Of a DNA stretch of 27,184 nucleotides, positions 1-8,582 are shown piece after piece; the first letter of the stretch is position 1, and each line of letters starts with the position of its first letter. A program made the position numbers and the translations under genes. The notes beneath the pieces were generated by a model. The model had not been told where the DNA came from. It saw only the letters and a program-made list of their open reading frames with translations, and made no database searches. This DNA comes from a virus, in IMG/VR virus record IMGVR_UViG_3300037635_004108, positions 1 through 27,184 of that record. The stretch is one strand, 5' to 3'.

Positions 1-47
1 CAGGAAAAAATTACACAATATAGCTAACGCAACAAAAAAATAACCAA
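1..47 (+). other. Leader / end of an upstream gene cut by the window
   Basis: This is a short A-rich stretch before the first fibre gene. All three + frames are open from the window edge and then stop (at 25-27, 41-43 and about 21-23), so the tail of an upstream gene may be present but its frame cannot be chosen. The bases directly before the ATG at 48 are A-rich with no Shine-Dalgarno sequence. Confidence 0.3.
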
Positions 48-3000
48 ATGGCAAGAATAATAACTTACGAAGATGATCCTAATATCTCGGACCTGGATAG
101 ACTGATAGGTTCGGATGGAAACGATTACAATATAACAAAGAATTTTACGCTTCTAGGGATTGCAGAGTATGTTATTGACGTATTTGTTAACCCAGATGCA
201 ACCGATTTTCACATTCCAGTCTTTAATAGTAATGGAACTAGGATAACGGATTCAATAATGCACCAAGATAGCTCTCCTTCAAATGGGGTGCCAGGTACAA
301 TAATCACTGTAGATGGCAATTTTAGCGTTGTTGGCAACACAGTACTTGGAACAACCGTAGATAATACTACTATTGTACCTTCTACACTAAGGATAAGAGG
401 TAAAGTATCAGATAAAAGTGATAATTTTGGCGTTGCTAATCAAATATTGATGTCTGATGAGAACGGTTATGTACAATGGGGCCCAGAGTGCGGGCAAGGT
501 TTTGTCTTAGGGCAAGGAACATTGCATTATTTGCCGTTATGGACACCAGATAGCGGAACAATTGGTGATTCTTTAGTTTACCAGAACGGTGACAATGATA
601 CGCCAGCCACAGAAATATATTTTAAAGGCGGTTTAGCCAGTGAGGGCTCAAAAGTTGCTAATATTACAGATATTGCGCTTGGTAATAAAAATTTCGCCGG
701 TGGCGAAGGCTCTGCTGCATTTAACTTTAGGTCTATTGCATTAGGTAATGACGCATTTGCTTCTGGACATAGGGGTGTATCAGGAGGTCACGGCTCTTTT
801 ACTGCTGGTTATAATGTCGGTGCAGGTAATGATGGATTTGGCTTATGGAATGCGGATTATACTGACGCTACAGTATTAGAATTAACGCTAATCAGCGGAA
901 ATATAAACCAAGGGGATTACTTAATTGCAAATACCGGAGACGATCCTTCTGCTAAAATAGAAATATTAAGCGTGCAATACCCCACGAACACCGTGCCGTA
1001 TGAAATAACCATTGCTACTCCAATATCGGTTAACCTAGACCAAGCTTTTGCAATTGAAACAGCAAATCCTGATAGAGGTGACCAGCAAGCTACAGTCGCT
1101 ATTGGATTTCAATCCGCGTCTAAAGGATTTGGAGCAGCGGCTATTGGATATGATGCTGTAGCAGATGCAGCTGGGGCACTAGCATTAGGTAAAGATGCTT
1201 TAGCAGACCAGACAAATCAAGTTGCTATTGGATCCGGAAACGTAAAACTAGACGGAACGACTCAGGATGATACGCAAGATAAAGTACTCGTTATTGATGC
1301 GAATACAAGCATCGTCAGATACAGAAGCGCGCTTACGATCTCGCCTGAATTAGGATGGGACACCGTAGATTATTCAACCGGCAACCAAAACTGGATTGTG
1401 GATAAGTACAATGGGTACATGGAAATACCATTTGGCGTTATACCTCCTGCAAAAAGAGAAATAAGACCCAATGGTTTAACAACTGGAGAAGAAGGTTACT
1501 TCGTGTTTGTAGCAAATTCAGCAGATATTCCGGCAGACTTTTTGGATTTTACTTCTATAAATTCTGGTAATATAAACAGAGTAAGAACTACATGGTCCGG
1601 CAGTGGCACAAGAACATATATACCCAATAACCAAAACAACGGAAAGTGGATTACAGGAACGGCTGTTAAGTTTCACTACATAGTAAGAGAAGAGGCTGGT
1701 GTAACTACAATATGGTGGGACGCTTGCTGTGAGATTCAAGCATTAAACGATTGCCCAGTTATAACAAGCCCGTCTGTGTCTCATACAATAAATGAAGACC
1801 AAGCGTTTTCAGGGGGTTTACCCGCAACCGACGGGGACGGCCCATTAGCTTTAGCTTGGAGTATAGTTGATCAGCCTGATAACGGCAGTGTTTCTTTAAA
1901 CACCGCTACGGGAGATTATACTTATACACCTAACAGTAATTATTTTGGTAGCGATTCTTTTACATGGCAAGTGTTTGATGGAGGGTGTTATTCGGCGGTT
2001 GGAACCGTAAACTTTACAATAGATGAAATTATAGAATATCCCGCGTTTAAAATATCTAATGGACTAGGTAATAACTGTGGTGCAGATGATGTTGCTCCTT
2101 TATATACTGGAACAGCAGGCGGGTCATATGTTTGGGAAGGACACTATTGTGATCCTGACCACGCAGCTTCAGATGTGACTATTACTACTTTTTATGACGT
2201 AGGAGGTACATGGACGCCTGGCTTACCAGCCAACTGGACTTTCACCAAAGACTTTGTTAGCGGTGTAGCAGTAGATTATAGGTTTACATTAGAATCATCA
2301 AACGTTGCCTCCGGCTTAACAAGGATCAAGTTAGAAATAGAAGATGTTCAAGGAAACGAAGGGACTCCATACATATTAGAGATTGGAGCTGCGTTTGATA
2401 CGTTAACAAAAACAGAAATATTATTAGACTATTCCGGCGCATTGCCGGCAAATTCAAATGTAAACGGCAATTGGATATATCCTGGCGTTACATACGATAA
2501 TATATGGGATGGCAAAAAAATGGAAAATCTAATTACCGATACATATGATGGCTATACCCCAAATCAAGCAGCGACAGCGAATAACGTAACCCCTAGCGGC
2601 GGTACTCTTGCAGCGCTATACCCAAGTGCAACATTTACAATTACTAAAATGCAAAGCGCCGTAGCTTTAGAATTTTATTACTCTTGTTCTCTTGATAGTG
2701 GAGCGCTATCACCTACGTCTAATAATATAGACCCAGGATTAACGATAGAATTTAACGCAGCTACTCTCGATGCCGCGTTTGGGTTACCACCCAACACAAG
2801 CACTGGCTCACTTATATGGGAACTAGAGGTAGAAGATATATTAAGAGCTCCTCTAGCGACAGGTGATATTAGCAATATATCATCGAATCTAGCTCCACAG
2901 GGCCACAACTGTAACGATGGCGGTTTTGCACTTATAGCTTGGGGTTACGACACTGCTGGTACATACCACTCCTTCTTGCTGAGAAGATTTGATATTGCAA

Positions 3001-3662
3001 ACTCCGGCGGTGTTCCTTACCAACACCAGGGAGCAGTGGGCAGTCAATTCTTTTCCAAAAGGACATGGACTCCTCCATATGCTTACATATCAACACCAGC
3101 GCCAGTTACAGGGCAATGTACTACACCTGCAGCTACCTCAACCTGGTGGCAAAGAAGTGGTAGCGGATGGCAGCTTGATGATACTGATGTAGATGAAACT
3201 AACGCAGGAGCAATATGGGACAAACAAAATAATCTTGCTAATTTACCAAATCAATCAGGTACAGGGCAAAATAATTATTCCTATATTCCCGCAGATCAAT
3301 ATAATTGGTACAGCGCCGCCAATAACTCAACAGCTGGTTTATATAGAATGGACTCGGCAACAGCGGCTACTGTAGCCTCAACTATAACAAGTGGAAAAAT
3401 AAACTTTATGGTTGTTGGGCTTGGGTTTGCTAATGGCCAGCAGTCAAACGGAACCCCTGCTACCTGTGACCCAACAAAAGAGTACCAGGCCTGGTTGCAT
3501 GGTGATGCGTGCCAAATGAGAATATTTACAGAAAATGCAGGGGGAACAAACCAAATAGAAGTTAAAGATGGAGCAAACAGCTTCCTTGCTGGAGATGGTA
3601 AGTATGTTGAAATAGATGTATATGCAACTCCTGGCTCAAACGCAACAGTATTTTCATTCTAA
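48..3662 (+). CDS. Large modular tail fibre / adhesin-like protein (YadA-like and cadherin-like domains)
   Basis: 1204 aa, probably a virion-surface receptor-binding protein. Residues 1-45 (starting MARIITYEDD, with an IGSDG motif and TKNFTL) form a short module repeated at the N-terminus of the next gene, which suggests a common attachment point on the virion. Residues about 205-270 and 345-400 carry YadA/trimeric-autotransporter head motifs (IALGN, VAIGF, AAIGYDA, ALALGKDA), interrupted by a beta-rich insertion. Residues about 567-645 look like a cadherin/VCBS-type Ig-like domain, with INEDQAF, the GDYTYTPNSNYFGSDSF core and a DGG end. The C-terminal part is Cys-, Trp- and Asn-containing and beta-rich, and I do not recognise it. 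There is no signal peptide. The stop is 3 bases before the next ATG. The family-level call is firm; the receptor is unknown. Confidence 0.8.
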   Translation: MARIITYEDDPNISDLDRLIGSDGNDYNITKNFTLLGIAEYVIDVFVNPDATDFHIPVFNSNGTRITDSIMHQDSSPSNGVPGTIITVDGNFSVVGNTVLGTTVDNTTIVPSTLRIRGKVSDKSDNFGVANQILMSDENGYVQWGPECGQGFVLGQGTLHYLPLWTPDSGTIGDSLVYQNGDNDTPATEIYFKGGLASEGSKVANITDIALGNKNFAGGEGSAAFNFRSIALGNDAFASGHRGVSGGHGSFTAGYNVGAGNDGFGLWNADYTDATVLELTLISGNINQGDYLIANTGDDPSAKIEILSVQYPTNTVPYEITIATPISVNLDQAFAIETANPDRGDQQATVAIGFQSASKGFGAAAIGYDAVADAAGALALGKDALADQTNQVAIGSGNVKLDGTTQDDTQDKVLVIDANTSIVRYRSALTISPELGWDTVDYSTGNQNWIVDKYNGYMEIPFGVIPPAKREIRPNGLTTGEEGYFVFVANSADIPADFLDFTSINSGNINRVRTTWSGSGTRTYIPNNQNNGKWITGTAVKFHYIVREEAGVTTIWWDACCEIQALNDCPVITSPSVSHTINEDQAFSGGLPATDGDGPLALAWSIVDQPDNGSVSLNTATGDYTYTPNSNYFGSDSFTWQVFDGGCYSAVGTVNFTIDEIIEYPAFKISNGLGNNCGADDVAPLYTGTAGGSYVWEGHYCDPDHAASDVTITTFYDVGGTWTPGLPANWTFTKDFVSGVAVDYRFTLESSNVASGLTRIKLEIEDVQGNEGTPYILEIGAAFDTLTKTEILLDYSGALPANSNVNGNWIYPGVTYDNIWDGKKMENLITDTYDGYTPNQAATANNVTPSGGTLAALYPSATFTITKMQSAVALEFYYSCSLDSGALSPTSNNIDPGLTIEFNAATLDAAFGLPPNTSTGSLIWELEVEDILRAPLATGDISNISSNLAPQGHNCNDGGFALIAWGYDTAGTYHSFLLRRFDIANSGGVPYQHQGAVGSQFFSKRTWTPPYAYISTPAPVTGQCTTPAATSTWWQRSGSGWQLDDTDVDETNAGAIWDKQNNLANLPNQSGTGQNNYSYIPADQYNWYSAANNSTAGLYRMDSATAATVASTITSGKINFMVVGLGFANGQQSNGTPATCDPTKEYQAWLHGDACQMRIFTENAGGTNQIEVKDGANSFLAGDGKYVEIDVYATPGSNATVFSF

Positions 3663-3665
3663 TAT

Positions 3666-4376
3666 ATGGCAAGAATAAGCACCTATGCACTAGATGCAAA
3701 GCCTGAAATCAATGATAAGGTTATAGGTACAGACAACGGAATCGGGGAAGCTCAGAGAACAAAGAATTATTCTTTAAGAGAGGTAATGGCTTTGTTTAAC
3801 GAGCGGAACCTTGTTGCTGTTGCTGACCAAGTTATTTTTAAATTTCAGGATGACATAACAGAAGGTAGAGAGCCAGGTACAATTAGCTTAGAAAATGGCG
3901 GTGGTAATGCGGATCCGATATCAGACATGTTTGATTTAATAGTTAGCACTAAGAATAGCGGCGACATATTGATAGCAGATTATATAAAGACATTTTTAAG
4001 CAAAGATTTAATTATAGCTGAAATGGGTAATATAAATAACTTTGCAACATGCAAGCTAGTTGACTTAGACAGTAACTTTGCTCCTGGTTTTTATAAGTTT
4101 TCTTTTTTTATGAATGAAAGTAATGGCTTTATAAATAAAGAAAAACATTATATTATAGGAGAGTTTAGCGGGCAAGGCGATAAATTTTTTGAATACCCCC
4201 AGTCAAATGCAAGCGCCTTTTGGGAAATAGAACACAACTTAAACAAAAAACCTTCAGTTACAGTTTCGACCGCGTTCTCAGACGAGGAAGTGGTGGGTAA
4301 AGTAACTTACATAGATAATAACAATTTAACAATAACTTTTAACGCCGCGTTTTCCGGCAAAGCATACTTAAACTAA
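3666..4376 (+). CDS. Short tail-fibre protein sharing the N-terminal module of its neighbour
   Basis: 236 aa. The N-terminus (MARISTYALD, then a VIGTDNG motif and RTKNYSL) parallels residues 1-45 of the preceding 1204-aa protein, so both probably dock to the same virion site. The C-terminal 50 residues (EIEHNLNKKPSVTV, then VTYIDNNNLTITFNAAFSGKAYLN in outline) match a beta-rich ending common on phage tail fibres and baseplate-type proteins; it begins with W-x-I/E-x-H-N-L-x-K and ends in G-K-A-Y-L-N. The middle has no domain I recognise. The gene starts 3 bases after the upstream stop and ends 5 bases before the next start, so the fibre genes look co-transcribed. It may be an alternative or accessory fibre, or a fibre-attachment subunit. 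Confidence 0.75.
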   Translation: MARISTYALDAKPEINDKVIGTDNGIGEAQRTKNYSLREVMALFNERNLVAVADQVIFKFQDDITEGREPGTISLENGGGNADPISDMFDLIVSTKNSGDILIADYIKTFLSKDLIIAEMGNINNFATCKLVDLDSNFAPGFYKFSFFMNESNGFINKEKHYIIGEFSGQGDKFFEYPQSNASAFWEIEHNLNKKPSVTVSTAFSDEEVVGKVTYIDNNNLTITFNAAFSGKAYLN

Positions 4377-4381
4377 CAAAA

Positions 4382-6169
4382 ATGGCAGATATTAAATACT
4401 TAGTCGGATTAGATGTAGATGGTAACATTAATCTTAACACAAAAGAATTACAATTCGCTTCTATACACCCATTAGCGGCAAATCCTACATCCCCAACTCC
4501 ATCGATTGGTCAAACCTATTGGAACACCGCTAATGACGAATTAAGAGTATACAATGGCACCACATGGATTTCTGTTGGAGCGGATACAAATTACGACCAG
4601 TGGCAAATTACAGATGGAAGTCAAACAGATGATGTTACTTCTAATCAAATTGTTAAATTTGCGGCAAATGCCACGGCTGGTACAGCTGGCGCGGCCTTAA
4701 CTGGAACTGGAACAAATGCAGATCCATATTTAATTACTTATACTTTTCCAAACGATAATACAGAATATACAGCTGACGTAGGGCTAACGTTGGCTGGTAC
4801 TCAGTTTAGCGTTAATGTAGCAGATAGCCAAACGACTCAGGCTCCGGAAAATATATCAACTTCAGCGAACAGATTGTATCAAGTTGAAACCGATGATGAA
4901 GACATGCTTGTTGTAAACGTGCCATGGACAGATACAAATGTTGTTACATACGATCTAAGCTCAGCAGCCAATGCTACAGATGGTGTTGATATTAAATTAA
5001 CAGGCTCTGATTCTTCTACAGACACTATAAATATTATAGGTACAGCTAATGAGGTAGAAATTGCTCAAACAGCTACTAATAATAAAGTGCAGATTGGTTT
5101 GCCAGACGATGTGACGATAGCCGGTGAACTAACAGTTTCAGGCACAGGCCAACATAGCTTCGGTGGCCAAGTTACAATACCAACTACACCTACCGCTGGA
5201 ACAGATGCGGCTTCTAAAGCATATGTTGATGCTCAAGTAGTAGGAGGTTTAGTTTACCAAGGCGGGTACGATGCTTCCACTAATACGCCCGCTTTAGATA
5301 TATCCTTATCAATAGGGTCTTCTGGTAATGGCGGCGGCCCAACTTCTGGTATATTTAATGCAACGACTACTACGGGTACAGGTTCAGGAATGACTATATA
5401 CGTAGAGCTAAACCAGAGTGGTAATATAACTACAGCTAGAGTTGTTGATGGGGGAGATGGTTTGTATACTACAGGAAGTACAGTAAGCGTAGCGAGCGCT
5501 ATTTCCGGCCACTCAGGAAGTTTCTTTTCAGTTACAAAAATTCCCGTTTCAGGTATTGAAAAAGGTTGGACATATACAGTTACGGCTGATGGGTATTTTT
5601 ACAACGAGCAAGTTAGAATTGGCGATGTACTAATAGCTGAACAAGACGATGCTATAGCCCAAGAGGATTGGACAACTGTACAAAACAATATCGACCTCGC
5701 TAGTTTAACTCAGGTGGGTATTGGTAACGTAAACGTTAATCCTTCCGCTGCTGTAGATGGTATAAGCTTATATTATTCTGCCGGTACTGCTTACGTTGGG
5801 CTAGACATTACTAATCTTACCGGTCAGACATCCGCAGCAAGTTCAGATGAAATTGCTTTTTACGATGTTAGCGCTTCAACGAATTCTAGGATCAGTGTAT
5901 CAAACTTAGCTCAATCAATTTTATCAGAGCAAAATGATTCAAAGTCATTACTAATAGGAAACAGTAGTTTAACTACTATTCCGATTACAGCTGCTACTCA
6001 CGGTTTAGGTAGTGATTCAAGTAAATTTTTAATACAATTAATAGAAGCTAGTACAGGGGCAACTGTACATGCTGATGTAATAAGAAAAGCAGCGGGGGCT
6101 ATAGATGTTGTATTCAACTCAGCACCTGCAACAAACGCTATAAGAGTTCTTATTCACAAAACAAAATAA
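4382..6169 (+). CDS. Tail-fibre / virion structural protein
   Basis: 595 aa. Residues about 36-64 contain a motif common at the start of phage fibre proteins (PSIGQTYWNTANDELRVYNG, followed by TTWI), in which a short beta module is built around Y-W-N-T and W-I. Residues about 105-235 are low-complexity, Thr/Asn/Asp-rich repeats of beta type. Near residue 275 there is a T-D-A-A-S-K-A-Y-V-D-A-Q segment followed by GGLVYQGGYDA, a pairing I recognise from fibre and baseplate-associated proteins of marine phages. The last about 95 residues end in an Ile/Val-rich block (IRVLIHKTK). No catalytic motif or signal peptide is seen. It sits inside the fibre array, 5 bases after the previous stop. Role as a fibre is inferred from motifs and position. 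Confidence 0.75.
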   Translation: MADIKYLVGLDVDGNINLNTKELQFASIHPLAANPTSPTPSIGQTYWNTANDELRVYNGTTWISVGADTNYDQWQITDGSQTDDVTSNQIVKFAANATAGTAGAALTGTGTNADPYLITYTFPNDNTEYTADVGLTLAGTQFSVNVADSQTTQAPENISTSANRLYQVETDDEDMLVVNVPWTDTNVVTYDLSSAANATDGVDIKLTGSDSSTDTINIIGTANEVEIAQTATNNKVQIGLPDDVTIAGELTVSGTGQHSFGGQVTIPTTPTAGTDAASKAYVDAQVVGGLVYQGGYDASTNTPALDISLSIGSSGNGGGPTSGIFNATTTTGTGSGMTIYVELNQSGNITTARVVDGGDGLYTTGSTVSVASAISGHSGSFFSVTKIPVSGIEKGWTYTVTADGYFYNEQVRIGDVLIAEQDDAIAQEDWTTVQNNIDLASLTQVGIGNVNVNPSAAVDGISLYYSAGTAYVGLDITNLTGQTSAASSDEIAFYDVSASTNSRISVSNLAQSILSEQNDSKSLLIGNSSLTTIPITAATHGLGSDSSKFLIQLIEASTGATVHADVIRKAAGAIDVVFNSAPATNAIRVLIHKTK

Positions 6170-6183
6170 AATGAAATAAACTT

Positions 6184-7776
6184 ATGTCTGTAAAACATTT
6201 ATCAGATATTTTCGTTGATGGTAAAGTTGGTGTAAACAATCCGTCACCTAATGAAAAATTAGAGGTCGACGGAACAATACGCGCTAATAATTATAGTGCG
6301 AGTTTAATATTAAATTCAACCAACACAACAGGAGGCCAAACTACGGTATATGCAACAAAGCAAAATGGTGGGCTAAGCCCAGCTCAGGGATATATACAAT
6401 GGAACTGGGGGCAGTATTTTGAGTATTCTAGATGGGAAGTTCGCGATCCAAATAATCTGAGTAATTATTCTAGTATAAACTTACCGTATGGCAGCTCTGC
6501 AGGAGACTTTGAAATTGATTTATCTACAAACACAGCATTAGTAATAGGCAGAACTACGCTAGATGTGGGTATTAATAACAATATATATCATTTAGGCGAC
6601 ACAGATACTAAATTTGGCTTTGTAGCAAATGACAATTTTGCCATAACAACTAATGGTACCGAAAGAGTAAGGGTAACGTCGGGCGGATCTGTCGGTATAG
6701 CTACAAATAATCCGAACGCTAAACTAGATGTTGAAGGCAATGCGGTCATAGGATCGACACTAAATACAGCAACTGGGCAATGGGCGGTCGCGATTGGCAA
6801 CGATAACACATCATCCGGATTGGACTCGTTAGCCACAGGAGAATTAACTACCGCTTCTGGTAGACAATCGTTTTCTGGCGGGTTTGACACTACCGCTTCG
6901 GGGAGCGCTTCTTTTGCGGTAGGCGGCGGCACGATAGCCTCTGGCGAAAATGCTTTTGCTGCGTGCGGAACAACTTTAGCCTCGGGTATATCATCGGCTG
7001 CATTTGGCGCTTTTTCAGACGCGACGGGCACAAACTCATTTGCGATAGGTGGAAATACAACAGCAAGTGGTGAATCATCTTTTTCGCTAGGCGTTTCAAC
7101 AAACGCGAGGGGCTTAGCCTCTATAGCCAGCGGACAAAGCTGTAACACTGGGTTAAGCGCTAATGGCTCTTTTGCTGGTGGTACCGTATCAAACGCTAAT
7201 GGGCAATTTAGTATAGCTTATGGCGACGTAGCAACCGCTTCAGGTAGAGTATCGCAAGCTTTAGGATATATAGTAAATGCAACAGGGCAATATAGCTTTG
7301 CGCAAGGATTTAACAACACAGCTAGCTCTACAGCATCAGCGGTATTTGGACAACAAAACACGGTTAGCGGCCAACAAAGTATAGCTTCAGGCTTTTTAAA
7401 TACTGAACGTAATCCAACATCAGCAACATTTGGCGCTTTCAATGGGCAAACAGGCCATTCCGCAACCAATAGTCAGTTTATGTTTGGGCGATACTTAAAT
7501 GTACCAAGGAATTCTACTGGAAGCCCATCCCAAGGATGTGTAGTTGTGGGAGAGCACAATGCCTATTCAAATAGACCAAACGTAAAATTTGCAGTAGGTA
7601 CAGGTGTAGGTGTTGGAGCTGAGGCTGATTCATTTACTGTATTAAAAGACGGTAATGTTCTAATGGAACAAATAGTAAATAAAAATTATTCAAGCGACTC
7701 TGCGGCCGCTGCAGGCGGCGTGCCAATTGGCGGGATATATCATAATTCTGGAGATTTAAAAATAAGAAGAACATAA
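6184..7776 (+). CDS. Tail fibre with YadA-like head repeats
   Basis: 530 aa. Two copies of a G-h-G-x-x-x-P-x-x-K-L-x-V-x-G motif (residues about 14-30 and 169-188), common in fibre proteins, flank a beta-rich N-terminal half. Residues about 200-420 are roughly 14-residue repeats of the YadA/trimeric adhesin head type, built on Ala-Ser-Gly turns (TASG, IASG, DATG, NATG) and Ser-Phe or Ser-Ala strands (SFAVGG, SFAIGG, SFSLGV). This predicts a trimeric beta-roll. The last residues (GVPIGGIYHNSGDLKIR and on) resemble a short C-terminal ending seen on other phage virion proteins. The repeat codon pattern also produces a long open minus-strand shadow frame, which I reject. It ends directly before the next gene, with one base between stop and start. 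Surface adhesion is inferred. Confidence 0.82.
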   Translation: MSVKHLSDIFVDGKVGVNNPSPNEKLEVDGTIRANNYSASLILNSTNTTGGQTTVYATKQNGGLSPAQGYIQWNWGQYFEYSRWEVRDPNNLSNYSSINLPYGSSAGDFEIDLSTNTALVIGRTTLDVGINNNIYHLGDTDTKFGFVANDNFAITTNGTERVRVTSGGSVGIATNNPNAKLDVEGNAVIGSTLNTATGQWAVAIGNDNTSSGLDSLATGELTTASGRQSFSGGFDTTASGSASFAVGGGTIASGENAFAACGTTLASGISSAAFGAFSDATGTNSFAIGGNTTASGESSFSLGVSTNARGLASIASGQSCNTGLSANGSFAGGTVSNANGQFSIAYGDVATASGRVSQALGYIVNATGQYSFAQGFNNTASSTASAVFGQQNTVSGQQSIASGFLNTERNPTSATFGAFNGQTGHSATNSQFMFGRYLNVPRNSTGSPSQGCVVVGEHNAYSNRPNVKFAVGTGVGVGAEADSFTVLKDGNVLMEQIVNKNYSSDSAAAAGGVPIGGIYHNSGDLKIRRT

Positions 7777-7777
7777 A

Positions 7778-8098
7778 ATGGCAAATACATATACTTTAAA
7801 AATAATAAAATTAGACGTAAAGCTTTCAGAAGAAGAATTACAAAATATAGTTTATCAAGCTCAGTTTAGATACATAGCTGAATCTGAAGACTTAAAATAC
7901 TCAGCAGCAATTTCAAGCTCGTGCCCAATACAAAATCCAGATCCAGAAAATTTTATACCATTTGAAGATTTAACAGAGCAGATGGTAAGTGATTGGATAT
8001 CAAATATAGTAGATTTTGGGCAATATCAGCAAACACTTGATGAACAAATAACAAAAAAACAATATCCAACTGTAGAATCTAAGAGCGTTCCTTGGTAA
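7778..8098 (+). CDS. Small conserved phage protein, probably virion-associated
   Basis: 106 aa, acidic. It opens with a beta-type segment (MANTYTLKIIKLDVKL), then residues about 25-50 (VYQAQFRYIAESEDLKYSA) and a D-P-E-N-F-x-P-F-E-D-L-T-E-x-x-V segment leading to W-I. This layout, in which an F-P-F/Y-x-x-L-T-E block precedes an amphipathic helix with a Trp, is familiar from small proteins next to structural genes in marine phages (I recall a DUF7936-like family, not verifiable here). The start at 7778 lies one base after the upstream fibre stop, which suggests coupled translation. No membrane segment or catalytic motif is seen. Function unknown. Confidence 0.7.
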   Translation: MANTYTLKIIKLDVKLSEEELQNIVYQAQFRYIAESEDLKYSAAISSSCPIQNPDPENFIPFEDLTEQMVSDWISNIVDFGQYQQTLDEQITKKQYPTVESKSVPW

Positions 8099-8134
8099 AA
8101 AACACCAGAAATACGTAATACATATAATATACCT

Positions 8135-8153
8135 GCTCGGTTTAGAGCAAACC
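8135..8153 (+). other. Two overlapping, mutually exclusive small hairpins
   Basis: GCTC at 8135-8138 can pair with GAGC at 8145-8148, or GGTTT at 8139-8143 can pair with AAACC at 8149-8153. The two cannot form together. Both stems are short, and the element lies in the 78-base gap before the next small gene, so the signal may be chance. Confidence 0.2.
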
Positions 8154-8176
8154 AATAATAATTAAAACCAAAACCA

Positions 8177-8458
8177 ATGACATTATTTTATTCGACTAGC
8201 ACGTGGAGTAGTCAACCGCAAATATCCGAAAAAACCAAAACCCTATGGGAGCAAGCTTCTCAAAAGGCAAATTGGAGAATTGTTCAATTACCAAATGGAT
8301 ACTATCAAACAGAGTTTAAACAAGACGAAGACTGGGCTGATGTAACGCGAAGAGAAACAATAGAAGGCGCAGAGCAGGCTATTGATGCTTCAGTTGAACA
8401 TTATTCTAAAAAATTAGAATTTGTAAACGGACCAAAAATTGTTAAAACTTTTGAATAA
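8177..8458 (+). CDS. Hypothetical small protein
   Basis: 93 aa. I do not recognise a named family. The sequence starts MTLFYSTSTWSSQPQISEKT, then a helix-rich middle with Trp residues (LWEQAS, ANWRIVQLPNGYYQTEF) and an acidic region (DEDWADVTRRETIEGAEQAI). The N-L-P-N-G-Y-Y-Q-T-E-F segment looks like a beta hairpin; the second half looks helical. There is no membrane segment or signal peptide. It follows a 78-base gap with an A-rich leader and no Shine-Dalgarno sequence, and it is the last gene before the structured spacer ahead of groEL. Being the last gene of the fibre block, it is probably co-expressed with virion genes, but that is only position-based. Confidence 0.6.
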   Translation: MTLFYSTSTWSSQPQISEKTKTLWEQASQKANWRIVQLPNGYYQTEFKQDEDWADVTRRETIEGAEQAIDASVEHYSKKLEFVNGPKIVKTFE

Positions 8459-8465
8459 AAATATA

Positions 8466-8554
8466 AGAGGGGGCATGCTACGGTGTACTATCAACAAGTA
8501 GGAACCGCGTGGACGATTTACTGCCCTCTCCCTTACACGCTACTCGCGAAGAGT
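8466..8554 (+). ncRNA. GC-rich, foldable intergenic element upstream of groEL
   Basis: Bases 8467-8553 are about 55% G+C by hand count, against roughly 25-35% in typical neighbouring sequence. AGAGGG (8466-8471) pairs perfectly with CCCTCT (8524-8529), and CA (8474-8475) with TG (8522-8523) past a two-base bulge. Inside this, CGGT (8481-8484) pairs with ACCG (8504-8507) and CTA (8488-8490) with TAG (8499-8501). A separate hairpin follows, ACTC (8542-8545) with GAGT (8551-8554) around a GCGAA loop. No open frame of useful length covers it. It could be a 5' leader structure controlling groEL, a processed small RNA, or an end-of-transcript structure for the fibre genes; no U-run follows it. Type is inferred from base composition and pairing only. 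Confidence 0.45.
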
Positions 8555-8557
8555 TAA

Positions 8558-8582
8558 TTAAATTAAATTAAATTAAATTAAA
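8558..8582 (+). repeat. Five tandem TTAAA units ending in the groEL start codon
   Basis: Five perfect TTAAA pentamers run from 8558 to 8582, preceded by one TTAA at 8554-8557. The last A is the A of the groEL ATG. The tract gives an unstructured A/T-rich leader with no Shine-Dalgarno sequence, as expected for Bacteroidota-type initiation. A shorter version (ATTAAATTAAAT) precedes the gene at 13497. As a tandem repeat it could vary in copy number by slippage. Confidence 0.85.

Noticed and set aside
6588-7148. 186-aa open frame on the minus strand, with regular Pro/Ala/Ser repeats
   Set aside because: It mirrors the YadA-like repeats of the + strand fibre gene. Codon periodicity of the repeat keeps the opposite frame open. 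No independent start context was seen.
6784-7440. Repeats of the fibre gene as a CRISPR or DNA-level tandem array
   Set aside because: The repetition is at protein level (about 14 residues) with varied codons; there is no repeat-spacer pattern.
8466-8530. Possible tRNA between the fibre block and groEL
   Set aside because: An acceptor-like outer stem exists, but there is no recognisable D-arm, seven-base anticodon loop or TTC-containing T-arm in the right places.
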